DNA of 64,000 nucleotides from Ampelomyces quisqualis (taxonomy: Eukaryota; Ascomycota; Dothideomycetes; Pleosporales; Phaeosphaeriaceae). The stretch covers positions 372,001 through 436,000 of the forward strand of contig JAGTXZ010000008.1 of the NCBI GenBank assembly GCA_018398575.1, in the 5' to 3' direction. The notes under the pieces are model-generated. The model worked only from the letters and a program-made list of their open reading frames with translations. It did no database searches and was not told the DNA's origin. Position 1 is the stretch's first letter; each line of letters begins with the position of its first letter. Made by a program: the position numbers and the translations under genes. Positions 1 through 12,086 of this stretch are shown in pieces.

Positions 1-606
1 TGTAATCATCTCCTTATCAGAGGTACAGATAGGGATGCTAGACATACTAGTAAAGGTCAAGTCTTAGAAGGATCGGGAGTAATACCTTAATACAGGTAGT
101 TTATTTAGCCTAAACTGCTTACTGGTAACTAACCTTTTGCGAAGGAACAGTTCCTGCTAATTCTATTTTAAGAAGTTTACTTATCCTCTTAAAATCAATA
201 TACAGTATTTTAGATTCTAGGCTTCCAAGTAATACATTAGTAAGCGGATAGAGGTAAGAGAATTAAAAACTAGAGTCTTGTCTATAAGACGTGCTCCGTA
301 CTAATCAGATATATTACAAGTAGCCTACAAAACTAGATATTAATCTTCTAAATCTCTAGTAGGTTAAGGTAGATTTAGTACTGCTAGTTAAGCTAGAGCA
401 AAGAGGCTTTAAAAGCAAACCTCCTAACGTAGTAGGTGTTATGAATACTGTTAGAAGCAAAACTATTCTCATATGCTGGTCAATCTGCTAGGGAGCTGTT
501 CCAAATTTCTTGTGTAAGTAATGTTTTTATACTAACGTTTCAGCTGTAATTAACTTAGTGCTACGTAAAGGAGTAGTTGAGATGACTGTACGGAGTACTC
601 TGTACT
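1..606. repeat. AT-rich, RIP-like decayed repeat remnant
   Basis: The first 600 bases are AT-rich and packed with TpA (TTAG, CTAG and TTAA strings), with stops in every frame and no open frame of useful length. Composition changes sharply near position 600 to the balanced composition of the genic DNA. This resembles the mutated interior of the Copia element at 40-48 kb, so I infer a RIP-affected transposon relic continuing to the left of the window. I could not assign a family. The 9-base palindrome-like TACGGAGTA lies at its right edge (589-597). Confidence 0.6.
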
Positions 607-1004
607 AGATCCCGAAGATGCCGTCATCGTTCGAACCGTTGCCGATCCATGCAGCTCCACACGTGTTGTTAACTCCGCGCCCGCCTGGCATTCCGACGCG
701 TTCACTGACCCCGACACAGGCAGACTGCACTTTCTGTATACTTATCGAAATAACCAGAGCGAAGGAATAGCTGCGACCGGAATTCAGATTCTTCGCGATC
801 GGCTCTACATACACGTTCACGCACTTGACAGCCTGCCGGGGCTAGCCCTACAACGACGGATGCCCTGTCGAAGCTGACTGCCCTACGAAGCTGAAATCTT
901 GCCGTGACCTATCGCGACCATCCTCTGACTGCGCATAATCTGCACAGGAAGGAAGGACAGCTCGGGGGAGGATGGTCTGTAGTGGCGCATGATAAGAAGA
1001 CAAG

Positions 1005-3906
1005 ATGAGCGGGAATTGGGGGTACGGCACACTGTTCAAGATATTCGTTTGGGGATACCTTCTAGGAGGGTTGACCCTGCTACCAGCAGTTGCTGTACTT
1101 GCATGGTTCTGGATCACCACCAAGGCTGAAAATGACGGCCTAGAGCAACTGCGTACCGAAGACATCACGGGGCAATGCAGTACGTCTGATGGATCCACAC
1201 GCTGGAAGGACGATGATGGGACAAGCTTGGGTCTTGGGCTTGACGAGGAGATCTTAAGGAAACTGAACAGAAGAACAGACGATCCAGACAGCTTCGCTGG
1301 GTTCTTTGCCGTCTGTCGCGAGTATGTCCCGGGTGGCGTCAATGGCAAGCCTCCGGATCGCACGACTCCTGCTGGTGCTGTCGTGTCCATGGAAAGCCCC
1401 AGTGTCTATCAGTCCATGTACAGGAGTATATTTGACAGGAACAAGGCTGCAAGCCCTTCAATCGACGCAGCGAATGCTAGAAACAAGAAAGCGCGCAACG
1501 TCTTCTACGTTGTTCTACGGTATGTCCCTACCAGTCATCCATTGACACAAGGACTGACATTACACTAGATTAGGCCATCTCATGCTTTACGATAACGAAG
1601 ATCAACTCGAAGTCCGGCACGTCATCTCCCTTGCCCACTACCACACGGACATATATGCCGGAGGGGAGAAGATACCCGAAGGAGAGCTGTGGATCAAGCG
1701 GAACTGTACGCACAATTATCGCTAGCACATAGATAAATGTCCCATGCTTACAATCGCAGGCATCAGGCTCGTGCAACACCACAATGACAAGGACTTCGAC
1801 GATGCCAAATCGTTTTATCTTTTCTCGGACAACTGCTCTGAGAAGGAGGATTTCTACCACGCCATGTTACAGGCCCAGGAGCACCATCCTGACCACATGG
1901 ATCGCGAGGCTCATCCAGTTCCCCTAAAATTCGATACGCCAGACCTGGTCAAACTCGTTCAGCAGTTACATGCCTCCGAGGAGAACCTACATACTCGTTG
2001 GATTAATGCCTTGATAGGCAGAGTCTTCCTTGGCCTTTACAAGACCTCAGAGGTCAAAAAATTCATCGCTACCAAAATTACCAAGAAGATTGCCCGCGTA
2101 CCGAAGCCCGCTCTCATCAGCAGCGTCGCATTGCGCAGCATCGACATGGGTACTCTGCCCCCTTTCCTCACAAACCCAAAGCTCAAAGAGCTCACAGTGG
2201 ATGGAGAACTCGTCGTCGAGGCAGACGTAAGCTACAAGGGCAATTTTCGCATTGAGCTTGCGGCTATTGCCCGGATAGATCTTGGTGCTCGCTTCAAGGC
2301 TCGAGAAGTCACACTCGTCCTGGCGACTATTCTCAAGCGGCTTGAAGGACACGTACTTATCAGGATCAAGCCTCCACCTAGCAACAGAATATGGCTGACA
2401 TTCGAGACGCCACCACGTATGGAGTTGTCGGTCGAGCCAATCGTGAGCTCACGGCAGATTACGTACGGCGTCATACTCCGAGCAATCGAAAGTCGCATCC
2501 GAGAAGTTCTCAACGAGACATTAGTACTGCCAAACTGGGACGACATGCCGTTTACTGATACACTTGCACAAGCAATACGAGGAGGTATTTGGCAGAATAA
2601 CGCGCAGGGTAGAGAACAAGAATTACACAAGCTGCAGCAGGATGCTGTCTTGGAGAATGCGACCATTGATGCGGAAAGGCTTGATGAAAAAGCAGAGTCT
2701 GCCTCTATTGCTCCCAGCTTCCAGTCAGACGACTCAACGGGAGGCACATCCTCCTCCGCGGAGTTTAGGTCAGGCGCTGCGAGACCGCGGACGATGCGAT
2801 CAAGCTCGTCTGCCGCCCAAGTGCACGTAGACTCTGCGAATGCATCGGCTGAGATCATTCAAGATCGAGAGAGCTCGACACCAACGAGCGTCCGATCCCT
2901 CCCTCTGCATTCGCCAATGAGAACGCCACAGCGACCAGACAAAGCAAACTCGATTGCAGCCTTAGCCAGCACTTCCGAGGAGGATATTCCACCGCCGTCG
3001 CTTCATGGAGAAGATCCAGGCTCTCCATCATTCCCAGCTGTAGATGGTGTTCACAGTCGAACGAAGTCGAGAGAGCTGACCGCTGAGGACATTGCATCTG
3101 CCGCGGCAGCCGCCGCAGCAGCAGCCGGTGCGCATTCCAACAAGAAGACTACTTTCAACCAGTCTCTCAATACAGCCACAGCAGCAGCAAGGAACTGGCT
3201 AGTCTCCAAGCAAAGCACACAAACAGCACGAAAAGCAACACCTACAAGCCACCAGCGAAACGTTAGCACCGACCTCCGCGCCCCAACCGCAGAAGGACAC
3301 AAACCTGACACGAACATCCCATCAGATGTCTCTACTCGCCCCGAACTCCACACTTCAGCATCGAAATCCCACACCGAACCCATGGGTCGCGGCCACCCCC
3401 TCCCACCCCTTGGCACACCTCTCCCGCGCCCCGAAAAGCGCCAAACATGGGCCATCCCCGCGGCAGCAAGTACCTTTGCCAACATCGCCAAGCGCAAATC
3501 CGTCGCTGCCGTGACCGCCAGCCACCAAAGCCCATCATCAACACACAGCACAGAACACCTCCTCCACACCCAGGTATCTTCGAGCTTGAATCCCCCGCTA
3601 CCTTACTCCAAGGAGAATCCCGACAAGGGACATGATGCAAGGCAAGTCTCGCTGCGCGCAACATCGTCGGCGGCGGGCTCAAATACTTTTACAGTACCGG
3701 CGCTGCCGGAGCGCAGACTGCGGCATCGCCGGCAGGGCAGCCAGATATCGCCGGGTGGTGAAGACGCTGGGGAGGAGCTGTTTGTTGGGGAAGCACCGGT
3801 TGCAGAGGGGAGTGTGTCTAGCACGCCTGTGGAGGAGCGGTGGATCGGGGCGGCAGAGGGGAGCGGGTCTAGAACGAGCGAAGGGGTCGTAGGTGCTGTC
3901 AAGTGA
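1005..3906 (+). CDS. Nvj2/TEX2-like SMP- and PH-domain lipid-transfer protein
   Basis: Exons 1005-1519, 1569-1705 and 1760-3906 give 932 residues. Both introns fit GT-AG and preserve phase, and splicing restores a PH-like stretch ending WIKRNCIRL. A hydrophobic segment at about residues 10-37 looks like an N-terminal ER membrane anchor. A split PH domain follows, then an SMP domain at about residues 290-480 (LHTRWINALIGRVFLGLY, later VLPNWDDMPF). The C-terminal half is Ser/Pro-rich with a run of nine alanines and is probably disordered. Yeast Nvj2 and animal TEX2 share the TM-PH-SMP order and act at ER contact sites, where the SMP domain moves lipids between membranes. The start at 1005 places the anchor first. 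Domain identity is firm; the contact-site role here is inference. Confidence 0.88.
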
Positions 3907-4731
3907 TCTGGCCATGGATGGGGAGTTCAAGGCAGCGAAGCATGTAGCGTTTGGCTATAGAGTATGAATACAAAGACCTTGTTTCATCAGGGCGTCGTGG
4001 CCATTTGAGAAGATACTTGTAGTTCTCCATCGGCTTGTCCATCTCTGGGACACGGCACATATCTGCGTTTGCGCGCCGTCGTTCGCTGGCCTCACAGCAT
4101 TTCTTGTCTGCTCACGGACATGCTCTGGCGGTTGGCCGTCACTTCTGACCGAATCTCGACGCTCAAGTCCCTCGACGAATTCCTCTAGACGCGTCTTTGG
4201 ACCCCCCCCCCCCTACATTGCATTGCTCCTCCTTACCCTTCTTGTTCTTCCTGTTCCGACCAGACCTCCCGGCCATAATGGGCAGCACGAGAGGCGAAGG
4301 CACGTTTGGAGAGCGACAGTTACGAGTGCGTTGGAAAGGCGAAAGGAAGCGTTTTGGTAGCGATAGTGGGTAGATGGTTAGACTGTGTGGGGGGGGATGT
4401 AAGGGAGTGGTCGGGGAACTAGCGCTTTGGTTGTTGTTGAATACGTGAGCGAGAGGAAATGAGGCAGGTGCCTTGGCACGTAGCCACGCGAAGACGTGAA
4501 GACGTTGATATGGCAATCACATCACCAATGCTGGGCACTTTGTTCATCTCTCGTTTTCAGGACGGGTTCTTTTTTGGCCCGCTGTTCGATTCCGCGTGTG
4601 TCCATGTGTAGACTGTGGTTGGGTTCTTTTTGCTCCTGCAGTCACTTGGTACACGAGCACGTCAACACGTCCATGTCTAGCGTCTTGCATCGAATGCGTA
4701 CATGTGCAGAGACGCAGGAGGTCCGTCTTTC
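3907..4731. other. Intergenic gap between convergent genes
   Basis: This gap separates the SMP-protein stop from the NudC stop. It contains a run of 12 C (4202-4213) and scattered short frames with no recognisable family. The right part is presumably the NudC 3' untranslated region. I see no RNA gene. Confidence 0.5.
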
Positions 4732-5361
4732 TCAGCCCATCTTCACGTTGGAAAAGTCCATTTCGGGATGCTGCTTCTTGAACTGCTCGAGAATGTCCAG
4801 CTTCTTCTGCTCGTCACTGGTGGGCTTGCCGGCCTCCTTTTGCCTCTGGTCAAACATCATCTTCTCGACCATGCCCCGCGTCTCGCCATCGAGGTCGCCC
4901 AGTTTGCTGTTCTCTGGCTGGATCTTGCTGGTGTCGATCTTGGGCGCCGAGGTGACGACGTGCGGCCACCACTCGAGCTGGTTCTGCTTGTCGAGGTGGA
5001 TTTCGATGTCTTTGCCGGCGGCGGTGGGGCTGAGCGTCCATGTGGATTCGTCGACGCGGATGGCGTGGGGGAGTTCGCCCTGTATGCTTTTGTTGGCTGT
5101 GCTTGTTTACACCTAGTCCCCGGCCTGGAGACGTACGTCGATGAAGGGGTCCTGGCCCTTGATGCCGACCTTCAGCGCGTTCCGGCTGATGTTGACATGC
5201 ACGTCTTTGCCCTTGTACTTGGCTTCTATGCCAATGGTGATGTCGAGGTCCTTGATGGTCTGGTCCCACCTGTACGGCAGCGCGGCCTGCTCGGCCTGTT
5301 CCTTTGCGCGGGCCTGGGCGTCTGCTTTTGCGCGCTCCTCTGGTGGCGGGGAGCCCGACAT
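4732..5361 (-). CDS. nudC: Nuclear movement protein NudC (CS domain)
   Basis: Exons on the minus strand are 5361-5137 and 5079-4732, with a 57-base intron starting GTACGT and ending CAG; the product is 190 residues. After a charged, Ala/Glu-rich N-terminus comes the CS (p23-like) domain, with PYRWDQTIKDLDITIGI, a GKDVHVNI strand and the closing WW pair in NQLEWWPHVV. The C-terminus has the NudC tail signature LDGETRGMVEKMMFDQRQ and ends PEMDFSNVKMG. NudC proteins work with Hsp90 and the LIS1/dynein pathway in nuclear migration, and about 190-200 residues is normal for filamentous fungi. An upstream in-frame start would add a proline-rich leader; MSGSPPPEE was chosen because it matches the family's usual length. 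It is transcribed away from the adaptor gene at 5696. Confidence 0.95.
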
Positions 5362-5695
5362 GGTGTGTAGTTCCGACGATGGGTGACGCGGCGGTGGTGT
5401 TGAGGGGGCACTGGGCAGAGGCAGCACTCGTTTGAGGGGACCCTGGCTCTGGGCGCGCCATCGTCATCTATCTCCCACCGATTGCACCGCCCATTCGCAC
5501 CCTCATTGCCGCTATTGATCGCCCGCGCCTCGTATTCTTCCGCCTCCACCGCCATGCCGCGATAGCCGCCGCCCCAGCCGCCGCCGCCCCCAGCGACCGC
5601 CAGCCCGCAGCACCCTCCCTGGGCTCCCACGGGCTCCCACGGGCGCCCACGTCGCCGCCCACGTCGCCGCCCAGCCGCACCGCCCGCCAGCACCC
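5362..5695. promoter_or_regulatory. Divergent promoter of NudC and AP180 genes, with tandem GC repeats
   Basis: These 334 bases separate two divergent starts. The right end is very GC-rich and carries short tandem units: GGGCTCCCAC occurs twice at 5621-5640 followed by a variant copy, and GTCGCCGCCCA occurs twice at about 5651-5672, just ahead of the adaptor start codon. The repeats are visible; any role in translation or transcription is unknown. Confidence 0.5.
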
Positions 5696-7812
5696 ATGGC
5701 CAGCTCGTTCGAGAAGAGCGTCAAGGGCGGCACCAAGATCAAGGTGGGCATGCGCTCCCCGTTCCGCAGTCGGCGCGCGCAGTGGCCTAACATTCACCCG
5801 CAGCTCGCCGCCCCCAAGTCCAAGTATGTCGAACACATCCTGGTCGCGACCCACGCTGGAGAAGCCGGCGTCGCCGAGATCTTTCGCGCCCTCACGAACC
5901 GGCTGCGCGACTCGACTTGGACCATTGTCTTCAAGAGCCTGATCATCGTGCATCTCATGATACGAGAGGGCGAGCCCGAAGTCACCTTGAAGTACCTGGC
6001 CCAAAACCCCCACCGCAAACTCGCCATCAACTCCTTCACCGAAGGTATGTGTGCATAAACGCCTCGAAGCCACGTGCCAACGCACCTGCTGACACTTCGT
6101 GTAACAGTGCAAACCCAAGGCCACAACATACGAACATACTCGGAATACCTCCTTCGACGCGCCATTGAATATGGTACCACAAGGGTCGACTATGTGCGTG
6201 GCGGAGAAGGGCGACTCAAGCGGTTAACCGTCGAAAAAGGCCTCTTGCGCGAGGTAGAAAGCGTGCAAGAGCAGATAAGATATCTGCTCAACTGCCAGGT
6301 AACACCACGCGTGCGCCACCCTGCTCCTGCAGCTGACGCGATAGGATTGCAGCCGTTCGATGACGAGCCAGAGAACGAAATCACATTAACCGCCTTCCGA
6401 CTCCTTACCATGGATCTGCTCGTGCTTTTCCACTTATCCAACGAAGGCACCATCAACATACTGGGTAGGCATATCATCTGGTCGCTCTGCTGCTTGTCTG
6501 ATCTTGCATAGAGCACTACTTCGAACTGTCAAGACCAGATGCGACACGTGCGCTGGCCGTCTACCGTATATTTGTAAAGCAGACCGAGGCTGTCGTGCAG
6601 TACCTTAGTTTGGCCCGCTCGCACGAACATTCGACAAGGCTCGAAATACCCAAAATAAAGCACGCGCCCACCAGCCTCACAGCTTCGCTCGAGGAGTATC
6701 TGAATGATAAGGACTTTGACACCAATCGTCGACAGTACCTCGCAGAGAAGGAGGCGAAGAAGACTGGCGGCAAGCTTACAAACGGGAGCAGCAAGGCTCT
6801 AGAATCAAAGCCCGCGACACAGGCTACATCTGCTAGCCAACCGCCAGCGGCAACGCTGCCAAAGATCACTTCGAGTGCACCACTAATCGATTTATTCGCA
6901 TCTCTCGAAGATAATCAACAAACTTTAAAAACGCAGCCAACGATGCAACAACAGTATCCACAGCAGCCAGGTTTCCAACAACAAGGCTTGCAGCAACAGG
7001 GTTTCTCAATGCCCCAACAAACAGCGAACATGGGATTCGGACAACACCAACAGCCTTTCAATAACCAAGATGGTCAAGGCACGAATCCTTTCCAGATGCA
7101 ACAGCAGCAAGTGCCACAGATTCAGATGCCAGCGCAGCCAATCCAGACACAATTTACAGGAGCGGGCTTCGGCGGCTACACGCCACAGCCGTTTAGTCCA
7201 CCAAACGGCATGCCTGACGTTTCACAACAACAGCAAATGCAGCAATCGATGCAATTACCAACAATCACTGAGCCAATGCAACCACAACAAACATCAACAA
7301 ATCCCTTTCGCCAGTCTATGCTACCCAGTCCGACAGGGTCTGCGGAACCCAAGCTTCTTAACAACCCAACTGGTGCCAGCTCGTTGAACAGAATGTCCAC
7401 CAACCCATTTGCGAAGCACAGCACAGGCTTCCAGTCAACATCACCTTTGCCTGTCATTTCACCTCCGTTCAATCAACCGTCAGCTCAACCGTCACCTTTT
7501 ACACAGATGCAACCGCAGCAACAACAACAGCCACTGCAGTTCCAGCCACTGCAGCCAACACCTACCGGTACAAATCCATTCGCAAGGCAGCCATCCCCTC
7601 AAAGCGCCTTATCGCTTCAAGGCGGCCTGACAGTCAACGCCACGGGTAGCACAAATCCGTTTCGACAAAGCGCGTTCGTGAACCAACAGACAGGCCAAGG
7701 ATGGCAAAGTAATGGCCAAGGAACTCTTGGCGGCATGGATCTCAGCTCCGTCCCAACCACAAACGTCTTCCCTCGGCCCGGACAGCAACAATCGCAGAAT
7801 TTCCTAGGATGA
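5696..7812 (+). CDS. AP180/CALM-type ANTH clathrin adaptor (YAP1801/1802 homologue)
   Basis: Exons 5696-5743, 5804-6044, 6108-6298, 6353-6464 and 6512-7812 give 630 residues. Removing the first intron joins SVKGGTKIK to LAAPKSKYVEHIL, the canonical start of an ANTH domain, whose basic Lys-rich patch binds PtdIns(4,5)P2. The ANTH domain covers about residues 1-290. The tail is Gln/Pro-rich and disordered. It holds LIDLFASLE, a clathrin-box-like motif, and five TNPF motifs that would bind EH-domain proteins such as Pan1 and Ede1. The protein should recruit clathrin and cargo to endocytic sites at the plasma membrane. The first intron (60 bases) and third intron (54 bases) are multiples of three without stops, so an unspliced reading stays open; the spliced version is chosen by family similarity. 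Confidence 0.93.
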
Positions 7813-8631
7813 GGGCATGGTACATGTCAATGCAAGGAAAATCACATCTCAATTATCTTAGCTACCTTTGCGCAGGCGTTTAGTGTTCAATGTGCGAAAT
7901 TTCCCTCGTGGTTTCTAGCAACGTGTTTCCCAGCAGCAAAGACCCATCTTAGACCATGCCCACTGCAAAAGTTGGACAAGGGAGGAAAAGGATTCCCACG
8001 AAAACTCAGACCAACATTCCTACCGACAGAGACTTGTAGACTTTGATACACCTACTTTGCTCTCGCTTTCGCGCTCTTCACCAAAGATGGCTAGCTCGTA
8101 CGTGCGTAAGAGGAGAGAGGAGAGAGGAGAGAGGCAGGGGGGGCAAAGGATGTAATCCAATCAAGCAGTACTATCTACCACAACTGTGCAGAGTTTGATT
8201 CCACTTCAACTTAGTAGGGGTAGGACGTGAACAAATCATCTTCCCCGCAAGAAAAGTCCTTGCCAACAACGTCTTTTACACACGACCGTAGCGTACCAAC
8301 CATGTTCATTGTCCTTTCCAGACCTTTTGCAGTAGATAACCTCACGGTAGGTAAGGTAGGTATAAAAGTAAGATGCCAAGCCAAAGGTAGACTGTAGATT
8401 CCAACATCTAAGATAATCAGCGTAACTAATCTACTCGCTACCGTGTGCAACACAGCCAAACGCTACCTGTAGCCAACGTCTAACACAAGTGTTGTAGTAT
8501 ACTCCAGCGCGCCTAAAGAAGCTCATCTACTCCAACACGGCACAAAAGTCCAGCAAAACATAATCCCCGATAAAGTCCTGTCGTTCCTCTCTTCCCCACC
8601 AAGTAAGCAGCAGTCTAGGACCCAAGCCAAC
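7813..8631. other. Intergenic gap, convergent 3' ends
   Basis: No family-like reading frame is present. The only feature seen is a purine-rich simple repeat (GAGGAGAGAG units followed by a G run) at about 8109-8145. The gap probably contains the 3' untranslated regions of the adaptor gene and the minus-strand gene to its right. Confidence 0.45.
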
Positions 8632-10813
8632 TCAAACAGTACAAAGTCTTCTCGTAGCAGGCCGTCTTCCTCGGGAAAAATACCAAAGTGTGTCGTTGCC
8701 TTGCTGGATTCCCTTGTCAAAGGAATGACAAACGTCTTTTGCGCCATGGACGTGCGATGCCAGCGTCGTAGCAAAGACGATTGCGACGTTAAGCTCGTGG
8801 CTATGCGTGGCAGAGATGGACCAGCCATCTACCAGTCTCGCGATGAACTGCGTTACGTGGTCTATCTTCACGTTGCCATCGAGGCCGAACAACTTGGCAC
8901 ATGTACCCATTGCCCGTGCGGCATGAGTATCGAGGATGACGTGTCGTTTGCGCAAACGAGCAGATATTGTCTTTGTCTTCAAGCCGGGCACAAACATCTC
9001 TAGACTCAAGAGGCGAGCTACGTCTTGATCGGCGTCGTAGAGTGCGACGAGGTCAGCGAGGGGGAAATGTTTGATAATAGCAGGAGCTGGAATGTCCGAC
9101 CAGACTAAGAATTCTGCGCATGCTTAGCATATGTATCCAAAGGGGGGAAACAAAGGAAGACGTACCAGTGTGCCCTTTATAGTTAGCCCAACGGGCAAGA
9201 TTCTGACGTCTGAGTTCCCAAAGACAAGCTGCTGCGTGGAGGACTTTATGCGGAACACCGCTTAGTAAGGGGTGAGACAGGTCAATGACTGCGATGTGCG
9301 GGCGTGTCATGGCAGAAGCTTTGGTTAGAGCTTGAAGTAGGCTACTTGTAGTCGAAACAAAAGCTGTCGAGTCGCCGCCCTTCATCGAGAGGTGTGCGTT
9401 CGTAAACATTGTGATCGCTTGTTTTCCAAGTCCTTCTGGTGGAAAAGGAGGCATGAAGGGTCTTGGCCATGATATGAAAGCGCTACTAACAAAGCCGTGT
9501 TCTTGTGTAAAGGCTGACTTGGAGTTGGCGTCCCATACGCGAAAAACGAGGGTCGGTGTGTTTCTAGAACGGTAAGAAGTGCTTTCAGGGAGATGAGATG
9601 AGCGAGAAACTTCCGCTGTTTCGATCAGGATCTCAGAAGCCTCGAATTCTTCATCGGTGCTGAAAGCGAAACCTCCAAGAGATAGCTTTGAGACTAAACG
9701 TCGCTCTTGTACTAAGGATGCTTGTGCCACAGCGACTCGCTCTTCATGTGATGCTCTTCTCACAAGAGCTCGATACAGTCGCCGAGTACTAGGAGAGGTC
9801 AGCGGCGGGAGAGTGTAGCGGGGAAGTAGACGTACTTCGGGGACTTTGCGGTTCGAGCTTTACCAGATGGCGAGCTTACTTCTTCGCTCAATCTGCAGAG
9901 TTCAATGCCGAGAGATGCCGCAAGGCCTTCAATTATGCCGCGAAGCGCGTCGTACTTGCCTTCAGGGTCGTCAAAAGGCACCGAGTAGACGTGTCTGTAC
10001 ACTAAGAACGCCTTCGGGCCATGGAGTTTTAGATAGTTCTCAAAGCTACGGGTTGAATTTGTCAGCTTTCTTAGCTGAAGGCACGTTCGAAATGGATGAA
10101 ACTTACTGGACCTTGATCTTCGACGTAGCCAGACGCAAATCAAAAAACTTGTTGAATATCGCTGCGAATTTGATTGGTTCACGTTCATACCACCGCCACA
10201 ATGTCTGTCTCCCTAGTTAGCTCTGCTTAGGTTTAGTCTTGCATACACTTACACATAGTAGCTCATTCTCGGCATAGTTCCACTTATGATTTGGCGCATA
10301 TTCTGGAGCCAGACCCATGGTCTTCGATACCTGCGGGGCACAAGATGTAGATGCTTTGCTGATCGTGCCAAAACTGAGCTTTCGTCGGACAGACGAGGTG
10401 CTCTTCGACTTGCTTGCAGATTTGAAGTGATGACTTTTTCGTCCAGTCTGGAGACTCGATGTCTTGACTTGAGAAGTTGGACACGGAGGCGAGCGACTAT
10501 AAGTCCGTTCGATCAGAGTCGTGCTCCGTCTCAGTATCTGCAGTGAGTGTCGTAGTCGACAATCTAAGTCACAACGGCGCGCGCGATCTTCTGAAGCCGT
10601 AGATAAGTTGGATGTAGCGGATGATCTCCAGTGCGTAAAAGCGTCGATAACGTCAGTCGGTATCAGTGTATGTGCACGGGGAGCAGGACCTGGAGTGCGC
10701 TCAATCGCCGGAGCCCAGATCCGGAGTGCCAAAAAGTTACTGGAAGACCAATTGTCAAGATTGCAGGTTCTCTGCGGTTGAGGAAAGAATTGAGTCTTGC
10801 GTCGCTGTTGCAT
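8632..10813 (-). CDS. Uncharacterised fungal protein, possibly DUF7587-like
   Basis: Five exons on the minus strand (10813-10253, 10204-10107, 10045-9836, 9788-9166, 9113-8632) keep one frame of 657 residues; all four introns are 47-61 bases with GT-AG ends. The first exon is basic and disordered, then splices into ENELLC-TLWRWYEREP, which looks like a small Trp-rich helical module. The middle exon has TLVFRVWDANSKSAF followed by a region ending HIAVIDLSHPLL, a pattern I associate with a family of fungal proteins of unknown function (DUF7587-like). The last exon opens EFLVWSDIPAPAIIKHFPL. No catalytic motif is evident. The start is the first in-frame ATG and could be wrong. The exon chain is well supported; the family label is only a suggestion. 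Confidence 0.62.
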
Positions 10814-12086
10814 CTCCACAGACTCGCCTTCTACGCATGATCAGTCCCTGTTTCCAAAAGACACAGATGGTCTTACCAAATTCCATGTATTCTGTGGCGA
10901 TTGCTAATAGCCATTTTGAGAGCAAAACTCATACCTCGTTCGAGAACGCTAGCAGATCTCTAAAGCAGCCCTAAAAGGTATGAAGGGATTGTTTGAGGCG
11001 TGGCAGAGACGAGTTAACATCAGGGATCCTGTGCCAGTGTTAAAGCGCAAAGAAGAATCTCACGCTGAGCCTCACTAACAAATAAGCAGAGTGGATAGCT
11101 TTCCTGGTTGCTTCGGTGCTCGAGGTGACAGCTCCGCCTCGATCCTACTAGTAGTATTTCTCTTTGCGCGGGTGCGATCGGGCGCGCTTGCACTGGCTTG
11201 GAACAAGAAGGGCGCTTCAGCACATAGCTGTGGCAAACGGCACATTGCCTGAGCCTTAGTAATAGACCTGTACCGACGTTGTGAGAGTTTGTAGCAAAGG
11301 CACTGCACTCCAAGGTGACTTTACCTAGGCAATTTTAGTGGATTAGTTAGAAGTCAATCAGGTCCCTTGCGACCGTAGGCCGTGCCAAATGTTTAGTTCA
11401 TTACCAAACTTGTCCAAATGCGTAAGATTGATTCTGAAAGCTAGAGTAAAAGAAGTTTTTAGCAGATACACCCCCCCGCTGCGTAATTTGATGTCGGTGC
11501 TAAGAGAGGGAAAGAAATGCCAAGGAAACGCCACGTGCAGCCAGGATTCTGCCAATCTGCAAAGACTACGAAGAACAGTAGCTTGCTCTCGGTGTTTACA
11601 TGCTTCTACCGATGCGCGTATGCCGCCACCACGTTGAATGATTGGAAATACCACAGGTAGAATGCTGACATTGGAAGATTTCGCGAGGTAAGGAAAGAGG
11701 GGAAGTTCTAGGTCCAAGGAAGCAGGAAGCGGGGCACTCCTTAGTATTGAATTCGAAGGCGCCCATCAGCACAGCTATCGCAGGACATAGAAGCGGCATG
11801 TAACGTAGGGTTGCGCTCTATTGTACTGTGCCTGTTGATGCAAACACATGCTGCGAGTGCATAGGCGCCAACAGTTATGTCCTCATACCGCTGGGAGCAC
11901 ATGCGCACTAACTAACGGAAATGGTGTGAGCCTAATATATTCCCGCATGTCAGATATGGAACGTGACGACCGTGCGTACAGCGCGCCGGGCCTGAACCTG
12001 GCTCAAGGTACGCCTGGGGACCTGTCTGGCCCATGGGGTCTCCTTAGCGTCGAGGGATTGATTATGGTAGCCATCGCAAGTCTCGA
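10814..12086. other. Intergenic gap, about 1.3 kb
   Basis: This stretch lies upstream of the minus-strand gene at 8.6-10.8 kb and downstream of the F-box gene. The frames present are short, compositionally unlike the neighbours and not recognisable. I see no tRNA-like box pair or repeat. Confidence 0.45.

Noticed and set aside
4163..4516. Minus-strand frame containing MAGRSGRNRKNKKGKEEQC
   Set aside because: The frame crosses the C12 homopolymer and has no family motif. Changing the run length would change the frame, so it is not supportable as a gene.
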